Shown here: positions 53,076-61,422 of the stretch, piece after piece
Layout of the letters: every line of letters starts with the position of its first letter
Numbering within the stretch: the stretch's first letter is position 1
Source of the DNA: Nitratireductor aquimarinus
GTDB lineage: Bacteria; Pseudomonadota; Alphaproteobacteria; Rhizobiales; Rhizobiaceae
NCBI RefSeq assembly: GCF_046773475.1
Contig: NZ_CP177239.1
Span: forward strand, 3,286,001 to 3,350,000
Reading direction: 5' to 3'
Length of the DNA stretch: 64,000 bases
Position numbers and translations under genes: made by a program
Notes under the pieces: generated by a model
The model's input: the letters and a program-made list of their open reading frames with translations, nothing else
Databases searched by the model: none
Told to the model about the DNA's origin: nothing

Positions 53076-53292
53076 CGTATGCTTCGCCTTGATGTAGGGC
53101 CCCCACGCCTTTTTAAGTGAAAGATCGCCGGTATATCAATATGTTGACGGCTTCTGACGGTGTGCCAGGCGGCATTCTCTCCAAAATGTGATCAAGGCTG
53201 GGTCAGGACTCCTTCCGGTGCATTCCGCTTGAAGGCGATCCGGTGGCAGCGCTATGTCTGCGCTGAGGGGCATATGGGCAAAGGAGGGGCAT

Positions 53293-54171
53293 TTGACCGG
53301 AACGGTTTGGGAGCGGCTTGAAGGTTTCCGCTGCACGCTGGGCGAGGGGCCGACTTATGACCGGCACACGGATACGGTCTGGTGGTTCGACATACCCGGC
53401 AGGGTGTTGTTTGAGCATTGCTTTACAGGCGGCGTAACGCGCCGGCATGGCTTGCCCGAACTCTCCAGCGCGCTTGCGCGGATCGACAGCGAGCGGCAAT
53501 TGCTGGTGACGGAGAGCGGTCTTTACCTGCGCAGCATCGCCGATGGCAGTCTCAGCCTGCACATGCCGCTTGAGGCAGATCAGCCGCAGACCCGCTCCAA
53601 CGATGCCCGCGTGCATCCGTCCGGCGCCTTCTGGATCGGCACGATGGGCAAGGACGAGAAGGAAGGCGCGGGCTCGATCTACTGGTATCGCAAGGGCGCG
53701 CTGCGCCGCCTCTTTTCAGGCATCACGGTCAGCAACGCGATCTGCTTTTCGCCGGACGGCCGCCTGGGTTATTTCACGGATACGCCGACCCGGCAGATCA
53801 TGCAGGTCGCGCTCGACGCCGGGACCGGTCTGCCCATTGGCGCGCCAACGCCATTCGGCGCACCCTTCGAGGACGGCATGCCCGATGGCGCGGTGGTGGA
53901 TGCGCAGGGCAATCTCTGGGTGGCGTGCTGGGGAGGGCACGGGGTGCAGGTCTACGCGCCAGATGGCGCATTTCTTCGCAAGATCGCGCTGCCGGCCGCC
54001 CTGACCACCTGCCCGGCCTTTGTCGGGCCTGAGGCGGAGCGCCTTCTCGTGACATCGGCCTTAGTGAACATCGACCCTGAAAGCCCCGGCGCGGATGCGG
54101 CCGGGGGCGTGTTTCTTGTCGATCTTGGTGTGCCGACGGGCAAGTTTGAACCCGACGTTCTGATCGGCTGA
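53293..54171 (+). CDS. SMP-30/gluconolactonase family protein
   Basis: The 292-residue six-bladed propeller has the metal-binding motifs CTLGEGPTYD (Glu), TRSNDARVHPSGAFWIGTMG (Asn), TVSNAICFSPDG and DGMPDGAVVDAQGNLWVACW (Asp). Family enzymes hydrolyse aldonolactones with a divalent metal. TTG 53293 has AAGGAGGGG just upstream; an ATG at 53254 adds 13 residues without a ribosome site. It lies between an IclR gene and a TRAP operon, suggesting sugar-lactone or sugar-acid catabolism. Confidence 0.9.
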   Translation: MTGTVWERLEGFRCTLGEGPTYDRHTDTVWWFDIPGRVLFEHCFTGGVTRRHGLPELSSALARIDSERQLLVTESGLYLRSIADGSLSLHMPLEADQPQTRSNDARVHPSGAFWIGTMGKDEKEGAGSIYWYRKGALRRLFSGITVSNAICFSPDGRLGYFTDTPTRQIMQVALDAGTGLPIGAPTPFGAPFEDGMPDGAVVDAQGNLWVACWGGHGVQVYAPDGAFLRKIALPAALTTCPAFVGPEAERLLVTSALVNIDPESPGADAAGGVFLVDLGVPTGKFEPDVLIG

Positions 54172-54209
54172 CGCTGGTCTGACCGGCTGACGCCAGCGGG
54201 GGCTGAAGT

Positions 54210-54243
54210 TAGAGCATGCCCGCTTTTCCTGGGATTGCTTTAG
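54210..54243. repeat. Dispersed rhizobial palindrome, family B, copy 2
   Basis: Starts TAGAGCATGCCCGC and shares CCCGCTTTTCCTGG with copy 1 in the opposite sense. Its end supplies the TAA stop of the TRAP large permease gene. Confidence 0.6.
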
Positions 54244-55523
54244 TAGCCGCTGAGGCTCGGCAGCCAGGTCGAGAGCGCCGGGATGAAGGTGAGCGACAGC
54301 AACACGATCAGATGCACGATCAGGAAGGGCGGCATCTCGCGGATCATGTCGCTGACCCGGATCTTCACCGCTGACGACACGACGAACAGCAACGCCCCGA
54401 CCGGGGGCGTCAAAAGCCCCAGCGTCAGGTTGACGATCACCACGATGGCGAAGTGGATGGGGTCGATGCCCAGCGAATAGGCGATGGGGCTGAGGATCGG
54501 CACGAGGATCATGACGCCCGGAAGCGGGTCCATGAACAGGCCGAAAGCCAGGAGCAGCACGTTGACCGCCAGCAGGAACACGATGGGGCTGAGGTCCCAT
54601 GCCACGATGGTGGCCGCGATGCTCTGCGGGATGCCCTCGATGATGATGATCCAGGCGAAAGCGCGGGCCGCTGCCAGGATGAGCAGAATGGCGACGGTGA
54701 CGAGCGCGGAGCGATAGATGATGTCCGGCAGGTCGCGAATCCGCAGCGAGCGGTAGACGAACATGCCGCACAGAAGGGCGTAGAACACGGCCACAACCGA
54801 GGCTTCGGTGGGCGTGAACATGCCGCTGCGAATGCCGCCGATGATCAGCACGATCAGGAAGATTGCGGGCAGTGCCTGAAAGCTGGTGCGCAGCATCTCG
54901 CGCGCGGAGGGGCGCGGGGCGCTGCTCTTGAAGCCACGCTTGCGGCAGACATACCAGTTGGTCGCGGCCATCGCGAGCGAGATCACGACGCCGGGAATGA
55001 GGCCCGCCATGAACAGGGCGATCACGGAAACCCGCTCGTCCTGCATGGCGTAGAGGATCATGATGATCGATGGCGGGATGATGGGGCCGACCACCGAGGC
55101 CGACGCCGTGAGGGCGCTGGCATAGGACTTGTCGTACCCGTCCTTCTCCATCATGCGGATCATCATTGCGCCGGGGCCGGCGGCATCGGCGAGCGCGGAG
55201 CCGGAGATGCCGGCGAACATGGTGGACGACACCACATTGGCGTAGCCCAGCCCGCCACGCAGATGGCCGACAAACTGTGAGGCGAAACGCAGCAGGATCT
55301 GCGTCATCGCGCCGCTGGACATCAGCTCGGCCGCCAGAATGAAGAACGGCACCGCCATGAGCGGGAAACTGTCCAGCCCCGAGAACATCTCCTTGACGAT
55401 GACGATCTGCGGATAGGTGCTGCCGAGGCTGATCGCGGCCCAGACGGCAAGCGCCAGCGCGAAGGCCACCGGCATGCCGATGATGAGAAGGAGGAAGAAG
55501 GATGCAAAGAGGATCAGCGCCAC
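54240..55523 (-). CDS. TRAP transporter large permease (DctM type), second system
   Basis: The 427-residue protein has the standard DctM length and motifs: GLDSFPLMAVPFFILAAELM, GISGSALADAAGPGAMMIRM, VVGPIIPPSIIMILYAMQDE and LTPPVGALLFVVSSAVKIR, over about 12 helices. It imports an organic acid with Na+. It starts 6 bases after the dctQ-type gene and is the last gene of a dctPQM operon, convergent with the lactonase. Confidence 0.94.
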   Translation of the reverse strand: MALILFASFFLLLIIGMPVAFALALAVWAAISLGSTYPQIVIVKEMFSGLDSFPLMAVPFFILAAELMSSGAMTQILLRFASQFVGHLRGGLGYANVVSSTMFAGISGSALADAAGPGAMMIRMMEKDGYDKSYASALTASASVVGPIIPPSIIMILYAMQDERVSVIALFMAGLIPGVVISLAMAATNWYVCRKRGFKSSAPRPSAREMLRTSFQALPAIFLIVLIIGGIRSGMFTPTEASVVAVFYALLCGMFVYRSLRIRDLPDIIYRSALVTVAILLILAAARAFAWIIIIEGIPQSIAATIVAWDLSPIVFLLAVNVLLLAFGLFMDPLPGVMILVPILSPIAYSLGIDPIHFAIVVIVNLTLGLLTPPVGALLFVVSSAVKIRVSDMIREMPPFLIVHLIVLLSLTFIPALSTWLPSLSGY

Positions 55524-55529
55524 GGCCGT

Positions 55530-56075
55530 CTAGTCCCGGTTGGCTGCGATATGGGTGTCACCGCTCTCGGCGAGCGCGGCGGATGGGGTGTCGGTCTCGA
55601 TGTCGACAAACCGGTTTTCCATCACGAAGGAGCGCGCGACCAGAAGCAGATGCACGATGAGCAGGCTGAAGCCGATCGGCATCGCGGCGTAGATGTAACG
55701 GAAGGAAATGCGGGTTGCCGGCGTAAGCTGGAAACGGGCGCGCTCCATGTAGTTCAGGCCCATCCAGATCATGAGCGAGAAGAAGGCCAGAAGCAGAAGC
55801 AGGATGAGAATGCGCACTGCGCGCTGGCCATACTTGCCGAGCATTTCCTGAAAATTGCTGATCGCCACATGGCCACCGGTGCGCAGGGCAAGGCCGGCGC
55901 CGATGAAGGTCATCCAGATCATCAGGTAGCGGGCGACTTCCTCGGACCAGGTGATCGAGTAATTCGTCAGGTAGCGCAGCGTAACATTGGCGAAGACGAT
56001 GACCGCCATGGCGCCGAGAAGCAGCACCAGCGCCCACTTGTTGAGGGCAACAAAATATCGCTCGAACGTTTTCAC
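55530..56075 (-). CDS. TRAP transporter small permease (DctQ type), second system
   Basis: The 181-residue protein has four membrane helices, including LLLGAMAVIVFANVTLRYLT, ITWSEEVARYLMIWMTFIGA and YIYAAMPIGFSLLIVHLLLV. The SWSEE-like Glu pair and GGHVAI are typical of DctQ. It pairs with the large permease downstream. A polar C-terminal tail (TPSAALAESGDTHIAANRD) follows. Confidence 0.92.
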   Translation of the reverse strand: MKTFERYFVALNKWALVLLLGAMAVIVFANVTLRYLTNYSITWSEEVARYLMIWMTFIGAGLALRTGGHVAISNFQEMLGKYGQRAVRILILLLLLAFFSLMIWMGLNYMERARFQLTPATRISFRYIYAAMPIGFSLLIVHLLLVARSFVMENRFVDIETDTPSAALAESGDTHIAANRD

Positions 56076-56241
56076 CGATCTTCCCCGCCTGGCGGCCGGT
56101 TGCGCCGCAGCCCGTTGAACGGGCTTTGTTTAGCCCATCCCCACGAGCGGTGGGAACCGTCTGGCCCGAAAAATTACATTCTGAAACAGAATTCGGACGG
56201 CGACCACGGGGCCGCCGTCCGGACGTGATGGCGCGAAGCGC

Positions 56242-57243
56242 TTATTTCGTCGCGATGATCTGGTCGATCAGCGCCTTGTCATACTGTTCGTAGTACTGCT
56301 CATAGGCAGGCTGGACGGCCTGCTGGAAGGCGGCCTTCTGCTCGGCGGTGAGTTCGCCGACATCCATGCCTTCTTCCTTGAGCTGTGCGACGCCGGAGGT
56401 CTCGACATTGTCGACAAAGGCGCGCATCGCCTTTGCGGCTTCGGTCGCACCCGTCTGGAACGCCTGCTTGTCTTCGTCAGACATGCCTTCCCAGAGCTGC
56501 TTGGAGACGAGCAGCATGGCCGGCGAATAGACGTGACCGGAAAGCGTCAGATACTTCTGGACCTCGGAGAGGTTGGTCGACGTGATGACGGAGAGCGGGT
56601 TCTCCTGGCCGTCGATCGTGCCCTGCTGGAGGGAGCTGATGACTTCCGGCCATGCCATCGGGGTCGGCGCGGCGCCGAGCGTCTCGAAGGCGGTGATGTG
56701 GATCGGGTTTTCCATCGTGCGCAGCTTCAGGCCGGCGACGTCTTCGGGCTTGCCGATCGTGTTGCGGTTGTTGGTGATGTGGCGGAAGCCCTGCTCGCCC
56801 CATGCAAGCGCAACCAGGCCGACATCATCGAACTTGGCAAGGATGTTCTGGCCGATCTCGCCGTCGAGCACGTCGCGTGCGTGATTGAGGTCACGGAACA
56901 GGAAGGGGATGTCGAACACGCCGGTCTCGGGCACGAAGTTGCTGAGCGTGCCGGAGGAGACGATGGTGGCTTCGATCGTGCCGATCTGCAGGCCTTCGAT
57001 CACTTCGCGCTCACCGCCGAGGCCGGAGGAGGGGAAGTGACGGAAGGAATAGCGGCCATCGGTCTTGGCTTCGACTTCTTCCTGCCATTTGTCGGCGGCG
57101 ACGCCGTAATGCGAGTTCGGCGCAAGCGCGTAACCGAGCTTGATTTCCTGCTGAGCCTGCGCGGACTGCGCACCAGCCAAAATGCCCAGTGCCGCAGCGA
57201 ACGCTGCCGCAGACGCAAGATTTCTTGCGAAAAGTTTCATCAC
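56242..57243 (-). CDS. TRAP transporter substrate-binding protein (DctP type), second system
   Basis: The 333-residue protein has a signal peptide (MMKLFARNLASAAAFAAALG, cleavage near AQAQQE). The DctP fold shows ALAPNSHYGVAADKWQEEVE, a ligand-contacting Arg in VAGLKLRTMENPIHITAFET, and GTIDGQENPLSVITSTNLSE. The DGQENP motif is typical of C4-dicarboxylate or sugar-acid binders. It diverges from a LysR gene about 320 bases away, which may regulate it. Confidence 0.93.
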   Translation of the reverse strand: MMKLFARNLASAAAFAAALGILAGAQSAQAQQEIKLGYALAPNSHYGVAADKWQEEVEAKTDGRYSFRHFPSSGLGGEREVIEGLQIGTIEATIVSSGTLSNFVPETGVFDIPFLFRDLNHARDVLDGEIGQNILAKFDDVGLVALAWGEQGFRHITNNRNTIGKPEDVAGLKLRTMENPIHITAFETLGAAPTPMAWPEVISSLQQGTIDGQENPLSVITSTNLSEVQKYLTLSGHVYSPAMLLVSKQLWEGMSDEDKQAFQTGATEAAKAMRAFVDNVETSGVAQLKEEGMDVGELTAEQKAAFQQAVQPAYEQYYEQYDKALIDQIIATK

Positions 57244-57566
57244 TCTCTCCCTTTATGGAATTTCATTGCGATTGTTTTCTCCCATTCGCCCAAAGGATCG
57301 GGCGTGTCAAACCCATTCGGTCCCCAATTATTCAATCTGACACTGTTCGCCGGGGCGGCGGGATTTGCGGAAATGGCCATGTCCCCCTTGCGATTATCCG
57401 CGCCGCTGCATCGCCGGACCGAGCGCCGGCGGCGCTGTTCCGGGACCCGTCCTCAAGCGCCGTTTCAGGCGATGCGCCACCATCCGGGCCGAGGCTATGG
57501 GTGTTTGTGTGATATGAGAAATATATATATCGTATTGAATTAAGTTGCTTTGCAGATGAGAAGCGC
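57244..57566. other. Divergent control region between TRAP and LysR genes
   Basis: No gene is seen. The right end (57510-57560) is AT-rich and contains a LysR-type box listed separately. The rest is GC-rich with a TRAP leader next to 57244. Confidence 0.6.
57511..57531. promoter_or_regulatory. Candidate LysR-type box (T-N11-A)
   Basis: GATAT and ATATC flank exactly 11 bases, matching the T-N11-A pattern bound by LysR-type regulators, 35 bases before the lysR start. It could serve autoregulation and the divergent TRAP operon. Confidence 0.55.
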
Positions 57567-58478
57567 ATGGACATCCGCCAGATACGGCACTTTGTCAGCG
57601 TTGCCGAGGAACTGCATTTCGGTCGTGCCGCAGAACGTCTCGGCATGACCCAGCCACCTCTCAGCCAGCGCATTCAGGCGCTGGAGGCGGAGCTCGGCCT
57701 GCCGCTGTTCGAGCGCACGAGGCGTAGCGTGGCGCTGACGCCCGTGGCGCGCGAGTGGCTGCCGCATGCGCGGCGTGTGCTGCAGGAGGCCGGCGATTTG
57801 CCGCAGGTGGCGCAGCGTCTGTCGCGCGGCGAAATCGGCACGGTGCGGCTCTCCTTCATCAGTTTCGTCAGCTACAGTTTCCTGCCGGAGCTGGTCAGCC
57901 GCTTCAAGGCGCGGTTTCCCGAGGTGGAACTGGTTCTGAGCGAGGCGACGAGCGATGTGCAGATCGCCGAATTGCTCGACGGCACTCTGGATGCGGGCAT
58001 TGTCATCACCCCGCCGCGCGGCGCGCTGCATTCGCCCCTGCGATACCGCCCGGTGGAGAAGGACAGGCTGGTGGTCGCCGTGCCGGAGGAGTGGGTGATC
58101 TCCGGTCGCGTGCGGCCCCGTGGCGGCAAGCTTGACTTTGCAGCCCTGCGCGACCTTCCGGTCATTCTCTTTCCCCGGCATGGCGCGCCGGTGCTGCACG
58201 ATCTCGTGACCCGCTATTATGCGGAGCGGGGCGCTGCGCCGCTTCCGGGGCAGCAGGCCATGCAGATGCAGACCATCATCAATCTGGTCTCCGGCGGGCT
58301 TGGCGTCGCCTTCGTGCCGAGCACGATGCGGCGAATGGTGCGACCGGGTGTTGCCTATTTCCGGCTTGCCGGCGTGCAGCCGGAAATCGAGATCGGTTTT
58401 GCGTGGCGTGAGGCCGGGGCCGGCGCGGCGCTGCAGCATCTGGCGGACATCGTGGCCGAGATGTTTCCGGCACAATGA
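57567..58478 (+). CDS. LysR family transcriptional regulator
   Basis: The 303-residue protein has the LysR winged helix (MDIRQIRHFVSVAEELHFGR, then AAERLGMTQPPLSQRIQALE) and a PBP2-like effector domain (GTVRLSFISFVSYSFLPELV; AFVPSTMRRMVRPGVAYFRL). It diverges from the second TRAP operon, which is its likely target. The sensor kinase gene follows 37 bases later on the same strand. Confidence 0.93.
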   Translation: MDIRQIRHFVSVAEELHFGRAAERLGMTQPPLSQRIQALEAELGLPLFERTRRSVALTPVAREWLPHARRVLQEAGDLPQVAQRLSRGEIGTVRLSFISFVSYSFLPELVSRFKARFPEVELVLSEATSDVQIAELLDGTLDAGIVITPPRGALHSPLRYRPVEKDRLVVAVPEEWVISGRVRPRGGKLDFAALRDLPVILFPRHGAPVLHDLVTRYYAERGAAPLPGQQAMQMQTIINLVSGGLGVAFVPSTMRRMVRPGVAYFRLAGVQPEIEIGFAWREAGAGAALQHLADIVAEMFPAQ

Positions 58479-58515
58479 GCTTGCAAAAGCCCCGCCCTTC
58501 CTCAAGATCGCGCGC

Positions 58516-60111
58516 ATGAAACAGAATTCTTCCGACAATCGCATGGGCCCTGGGGGCCATGGGGGCTTTCGGGGCTTCGGCCGGCCGGTCTGGTTTGTCG
58601 CCGCGTGGTTCGTGCTGGCGCTCGCAACCATTGCCGCGATTGCCGCCAATGAGCGCTGGCGGCTGCTCTCGGAACTCGATGATGAGAGTGCGGCGCTGCA
58701 TCGCCTTGCCTCGCAGCGGGCCGGCCAGCACGACGCGCATATGACGGCGCTCTCGGCGGTGGCGCTTGCCGGCGGTGAAAGCGGGTTCGATCTCTTTCTC
58801 GACGTGGCCAATGCGCTCCGCCGGTTCTATCCACGCATTGAGGCTGTCGATCTCGTGCCCGTGGATGAGGACGGCAAAGGCGTGACGACCCGCGCCTCAG
58901 CCGATCCGGCGGTCGATGCGGCGATCCGCGCAGCGGTTCAGGCAACCGATGGGTCGCTGGTTCTGGGTCCAATGCCCGGCGGTGTGCCGGGGCACTATCT
59001 TCTGGTCAAGCGCAGCCCGAACAGCGATGCGGCGATCTATGGTCTGGGTCTTGAGATCGACGCGCAGGGACTTCTGGATAGTGATCGCGACTTTTGGCAG
59101 ACCGCTTCGGCAAGCCAGTCGCTTGTCTTTCCCGATGGCGCGCTTCTGATCGGCGATGAAATCGTCGGGCCACCCGCTTTCGAGAGAACGCTGGGCAGCG
59201 CCTCGCAGCCGCTTGTGCTGCGCACGGCAGTCACCCAGCACATGGCGGCGCTGTTCCCCATGTCGAAGATCGTTCCGGCGCTGATCGTGATGTCGGTGCT
59301 GTTCCTGGCCGGTCTGGCGCTGTGGCAGCAATGGGCCGGGCGCATGCAGGCGGAACGTGCAGCGAAGCTCAGCGCGCGCGAGACGCGGCTGGCCCATGCC
59401 TCGCGGGTCAATTCGCTGGGCGAGATGGCAAGCGGCATCGCCCATGAACTGACCCAGCCGCTCACCGCCATTCTGACACAGGCGCAGGCGGGCCGCCGCC
59501 TGCTTGCCAAGGGCGATACGCAGGCCGTGGCGTCCGTGCTGGACGAACTTGTCGCGCAGGCACGGCGCGGCGCGGACATTCTCTCGCATCTGCGCCAGTG
59601 GATCCGTCCGCCGCGCGGTGAGACCGGCATGACCGACCTGAACGCGGCCATCGGCGGCGTTGAGGCGCTCCTTGCGCCCGAGGCGCGCAAGCGTTCGGTG
59701 AAGCTGAAGCTGGACCTTGCCGATGAGGCGCTGGCCGTGCGCGCCGACCGGACGGAGCTCGAACAGGTGATTTTCAATCTCGTGCGCAACGCCTTTGAGG
59801 CGCTGGAAGAAACGCAGGACGGGCAGGTGAGCGTCACAAGCCGCCGCGAGGCGGGGCTCGCCATTCTGGACGTGTATGACAATGGGCCGGGCGTGGATGA
59901 AGCGCTGGCGGGGCAGGTGTTCGAGCCTTTCGTGACCGGCAAGGAGCAGGGCACCGGGCTTGGCCTCTCGCTCTCGCAACGCATCGTCGAGCGCATGAAT
60001 GGCGAGATCGAGCTATTGCCCTCGCAAGGAGGCGCCCGCTTTCAGGTGCGCCTCCCTCTGGCGAGCCAACGGCACGAGATCAAGCACGATGAGGGGAGGG
60101 TTTCGGCATGA
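58516..60111 (+). CDS. Sensor histidine kinase
   Basis: The protein (531 residues from ATG 58516) has two membrane helices (about 25-47 and 250-275) flanking a periplasmic sensor region. The transmitter follows: H-box SGIAHELTQPLTAILTQAQA with His 310, N-box NLVRNAFEALEE, and G-boxes DNGPGVDEAL and GTGLGLSLSQRIVERMNGEI. It resembles FixL/DctB-type kinases. Its ATGA stop overlaps the response regulator start. The open frame runs upstream through the lysR 3' end in another phase, but without coding character. Confidence 0.92.
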   Translation: MKQNSSDNRMGPGGHGGFRGFGRPVWFVAAWFVLALATIAAIAANERWRLLSELDDESAALHRLASQRAGQHDAHMTALSAVALAGGESGFDLFLDVANALRRFYPRIEAVDLVPVDEDGKGVTTRASADPAVDAAIRAAVQATDGSLVLGPMPGGVPGHYLLVKRSPNSDAAIYGLGLEIDAQGLLDSDRDFWQTASASQSLVFPDGALLIGDEIVGPPAFERTLGSASQPLVLRTAVTQHMAALFPMSKIVPALIVMSVLFLAGLALWQQWAGRMQAERAAKLSARETRLAHASRVNSLGEMASGIAHELTQPLTAILTQAQAGRRLLAKGDTQAVASVLDELVAQARRGADILSHLRQWIRPPRGETGMTDLNAAIGGVEALLAPEARKRSVKLKLDLADEALAVRADRTELEQVIFNLVRNAFEALEETQDGQVSVTSRREAGLAILDVYDNGPGVDEALAGQVFEPFVTGKEQGTGLGLSLSQRIVERMNGEIELLPSQGGARFQVRLPLASQRHEIKHDEGRVSA

Positions 60112-60719
60112 GTGGCAGGCCGGTCTATCTGGTGGATGACGACGAAGCCGTGCGCCGCGCTCTGGTGCTGCTTTTGAGCACGGTCGACGTCGACGTGAAA
60201 TCGTTTCCCGACCCGGAGAGTTTTCTGGCCGCGCTCGGCAAGCTGCCGCCCGGCTGTCTGATCTTCGACATTCGCATGCCCGTGATCTCGGGCCTGAAGC
60301 TTCAGGAGCGCCTGATCGCGCAGGGCATAGACTGGCCGACCGTGGTGATCAGCGGCCATGGTGATATCGAGGCCTGCCGCCGGGCTTTCCGCAATGGCGC
60401 GGTGGATTTTCTGAGCAAGCCCGTCGATGAGCAGGATCTGATCGACGCCATCCAGAAGGCGCAGGACATGCTGGACCGCTCTGAGCGGGAAGCGGCCGAA
60501 CACGCCGAAACGGCGGATCTTCTGGCGAGCCTGACGGGCCGTGAAAGCGAGGTTCTGGAGCGCATTGCCGGCGGCTTCACCACCAAGGAGATTGCCGCTT
60601 CCATGGCCGTTTCGCCACGCACGGTGGAAAGCCATCGCGCTTCCATCGGCGCAAAGCTCGGCACGACATCGGCGGCGGAAATGACGCGGCTCTGGCTGCA
60701 GGCGAACAGGCATCCGTAG
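60108..60719 (+). CDS. Response regulator, FixJ/NarL-type
   Basis: The 203-residue protein has a receiver domain with phospho-acceptor Asp 54 in LIFDIRMPVISGLKL, acidic pair VDDDEA and Lys 104 in FLSKPVDEQDL. A C-terminal LuxR-type HTH follows (LTGRESEVLERIAGGFTTKE, then ISMAV-like ASMAVSPRTVESHRASIGAK). It is coupled to the kinase by a 4-base overlap. Probable targets are the genes that follow: the GlcG protein and amine oxidase. Confidence 0.94.
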   Translation: MSGRPVYLVDDDEAVRRALVLLLSTVDVDVKSFPDPESFLAALGKLPPGCLIFDIRMPVISGLKLQERLIAQGIDWPTVVISGHGDIEACRRAFRNGAVDFLSKPVDEQDLIDAIQKAQDMLDRSEREAAEHAETADLLASLTGRESEVLERIAGGFTTKEIAASMAVSPRTVESHRASIGAKLGTTSAAEMTRLWLQANRHP

Positions 60720-60806
60720 AACTACGGAGCCCCCCGCCAGCGCTACCGATGCGGTGGAGCGGGGCAGCTTGCTAGAAACGGATCATCCAAACCCAAGGAG
60801 TTCCCG

Positions 60807-61289
60807 ATGATCCGTTCGATTGTTCTTTCCGCCTCGCTTCTGGCCGCGACCGCCGTTTCGGCTCAGGACCTGCCCACCGCTCCCTACCTGCCGCTCGACA
60901 TGGCGCAGAAGGCTGCTCAGGCTGCACTCGACGCCTGTGCCGCTGAAGGTTACGCGGTGAGCGTTGCCGTGGTGGAGCGCAGCGGCGCAACCAAGGTTCT
61001 CGTGAAAGCCGACAATTCCGGCCCGCACACGACCGGCAGCAGCGTCGGCAAGGCCTTCACCTCCGCAAGCCTTGGCCGCGACACGGCTGGTCTGGCCAAC
61101 TTCATCGGTGAGAACCCGCAGAATGACGGCCTGCGCGACATGGATTCCCGTCTGGTGATCCAGGCCGGTGGTCTGCCGGTGCGCATCGGTGGCGCTCTGG
61201 TGGCGGGCATCGGTGTCGGCGGCGCGCCTTCGGGCGACATTGACGCCACCTGCGCCCGCGCCGGTCTCGACGCAATCGGCGCCGAATAA
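60807..61289 (+). CDS. Exported GlcG/HbpS family protein
   Basis: The 160-residue protein has a signal peptide (MIRSIVLSASLLAATAVSAQ) and a GlcG/HbpS domain (ALDACAAEGYAVSVAVVERS; VIQAGGLPVRIGGALVAGIG; GVGGAP). HbpS of Streptomyces binds heme and modulates a sensor kinase; other members sit beside alcohol- and amine-oxidation genes. Here it follows the two-component genes directly, so a role as a periplasmic accessory to the kinase is possible but unproven. AAGGAG precedes the start. Confidence 0.85.
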   Translation: MIRSIVLSASLLAATAVSAQDLPTAPYLPLDMAQKAAQAALDACAAEGYAVSVAVVERSGATKVLVKADNSGPHTTGSSVGKAFTSASLGRDTAGLANFIGENPQNDGLRDMDSRLVIQAGGLPVRIGGALVAGIGVGGAPSGDIDATCARAGLDAIGAE

Positions 61290-61368
61290 TCACCCCTACG
61301 GGTTGAACAAAGGAGGCGCGGCCTTTCGGTCGCGCCTCTCTTCGTTTCTGCGATCTGATTTATTGATG

Positions 61369-61418
61369 GAGCATCGGAATGATCCGAAAACCGGACACCA
61401 CTTTTCGGTCCGATGCTC
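61369..61418. repeat. Dispersed rhizobial palindrome, family A, copy 3
   Basis: GAGCATCGGA and TCCGATGCTC are perfect 10-base ends enclosing CCGAAAACCGGACACCACTT. It lies between the convergent GlcG and amine oxidase genes, ending 4 bases from the latter's stop. Confidence 0.8.
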
Positions 61419-61422
61419 TGGC

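Noticed and set aside
58219..58515. N-terminal extension of the sensor kinase into the lysR gene
   Set aside because: It overlaps lysR in another frame and its residues are Arg/Ser/Pro-rich without any domain; ATG 58516 precedes the first membrane helix.
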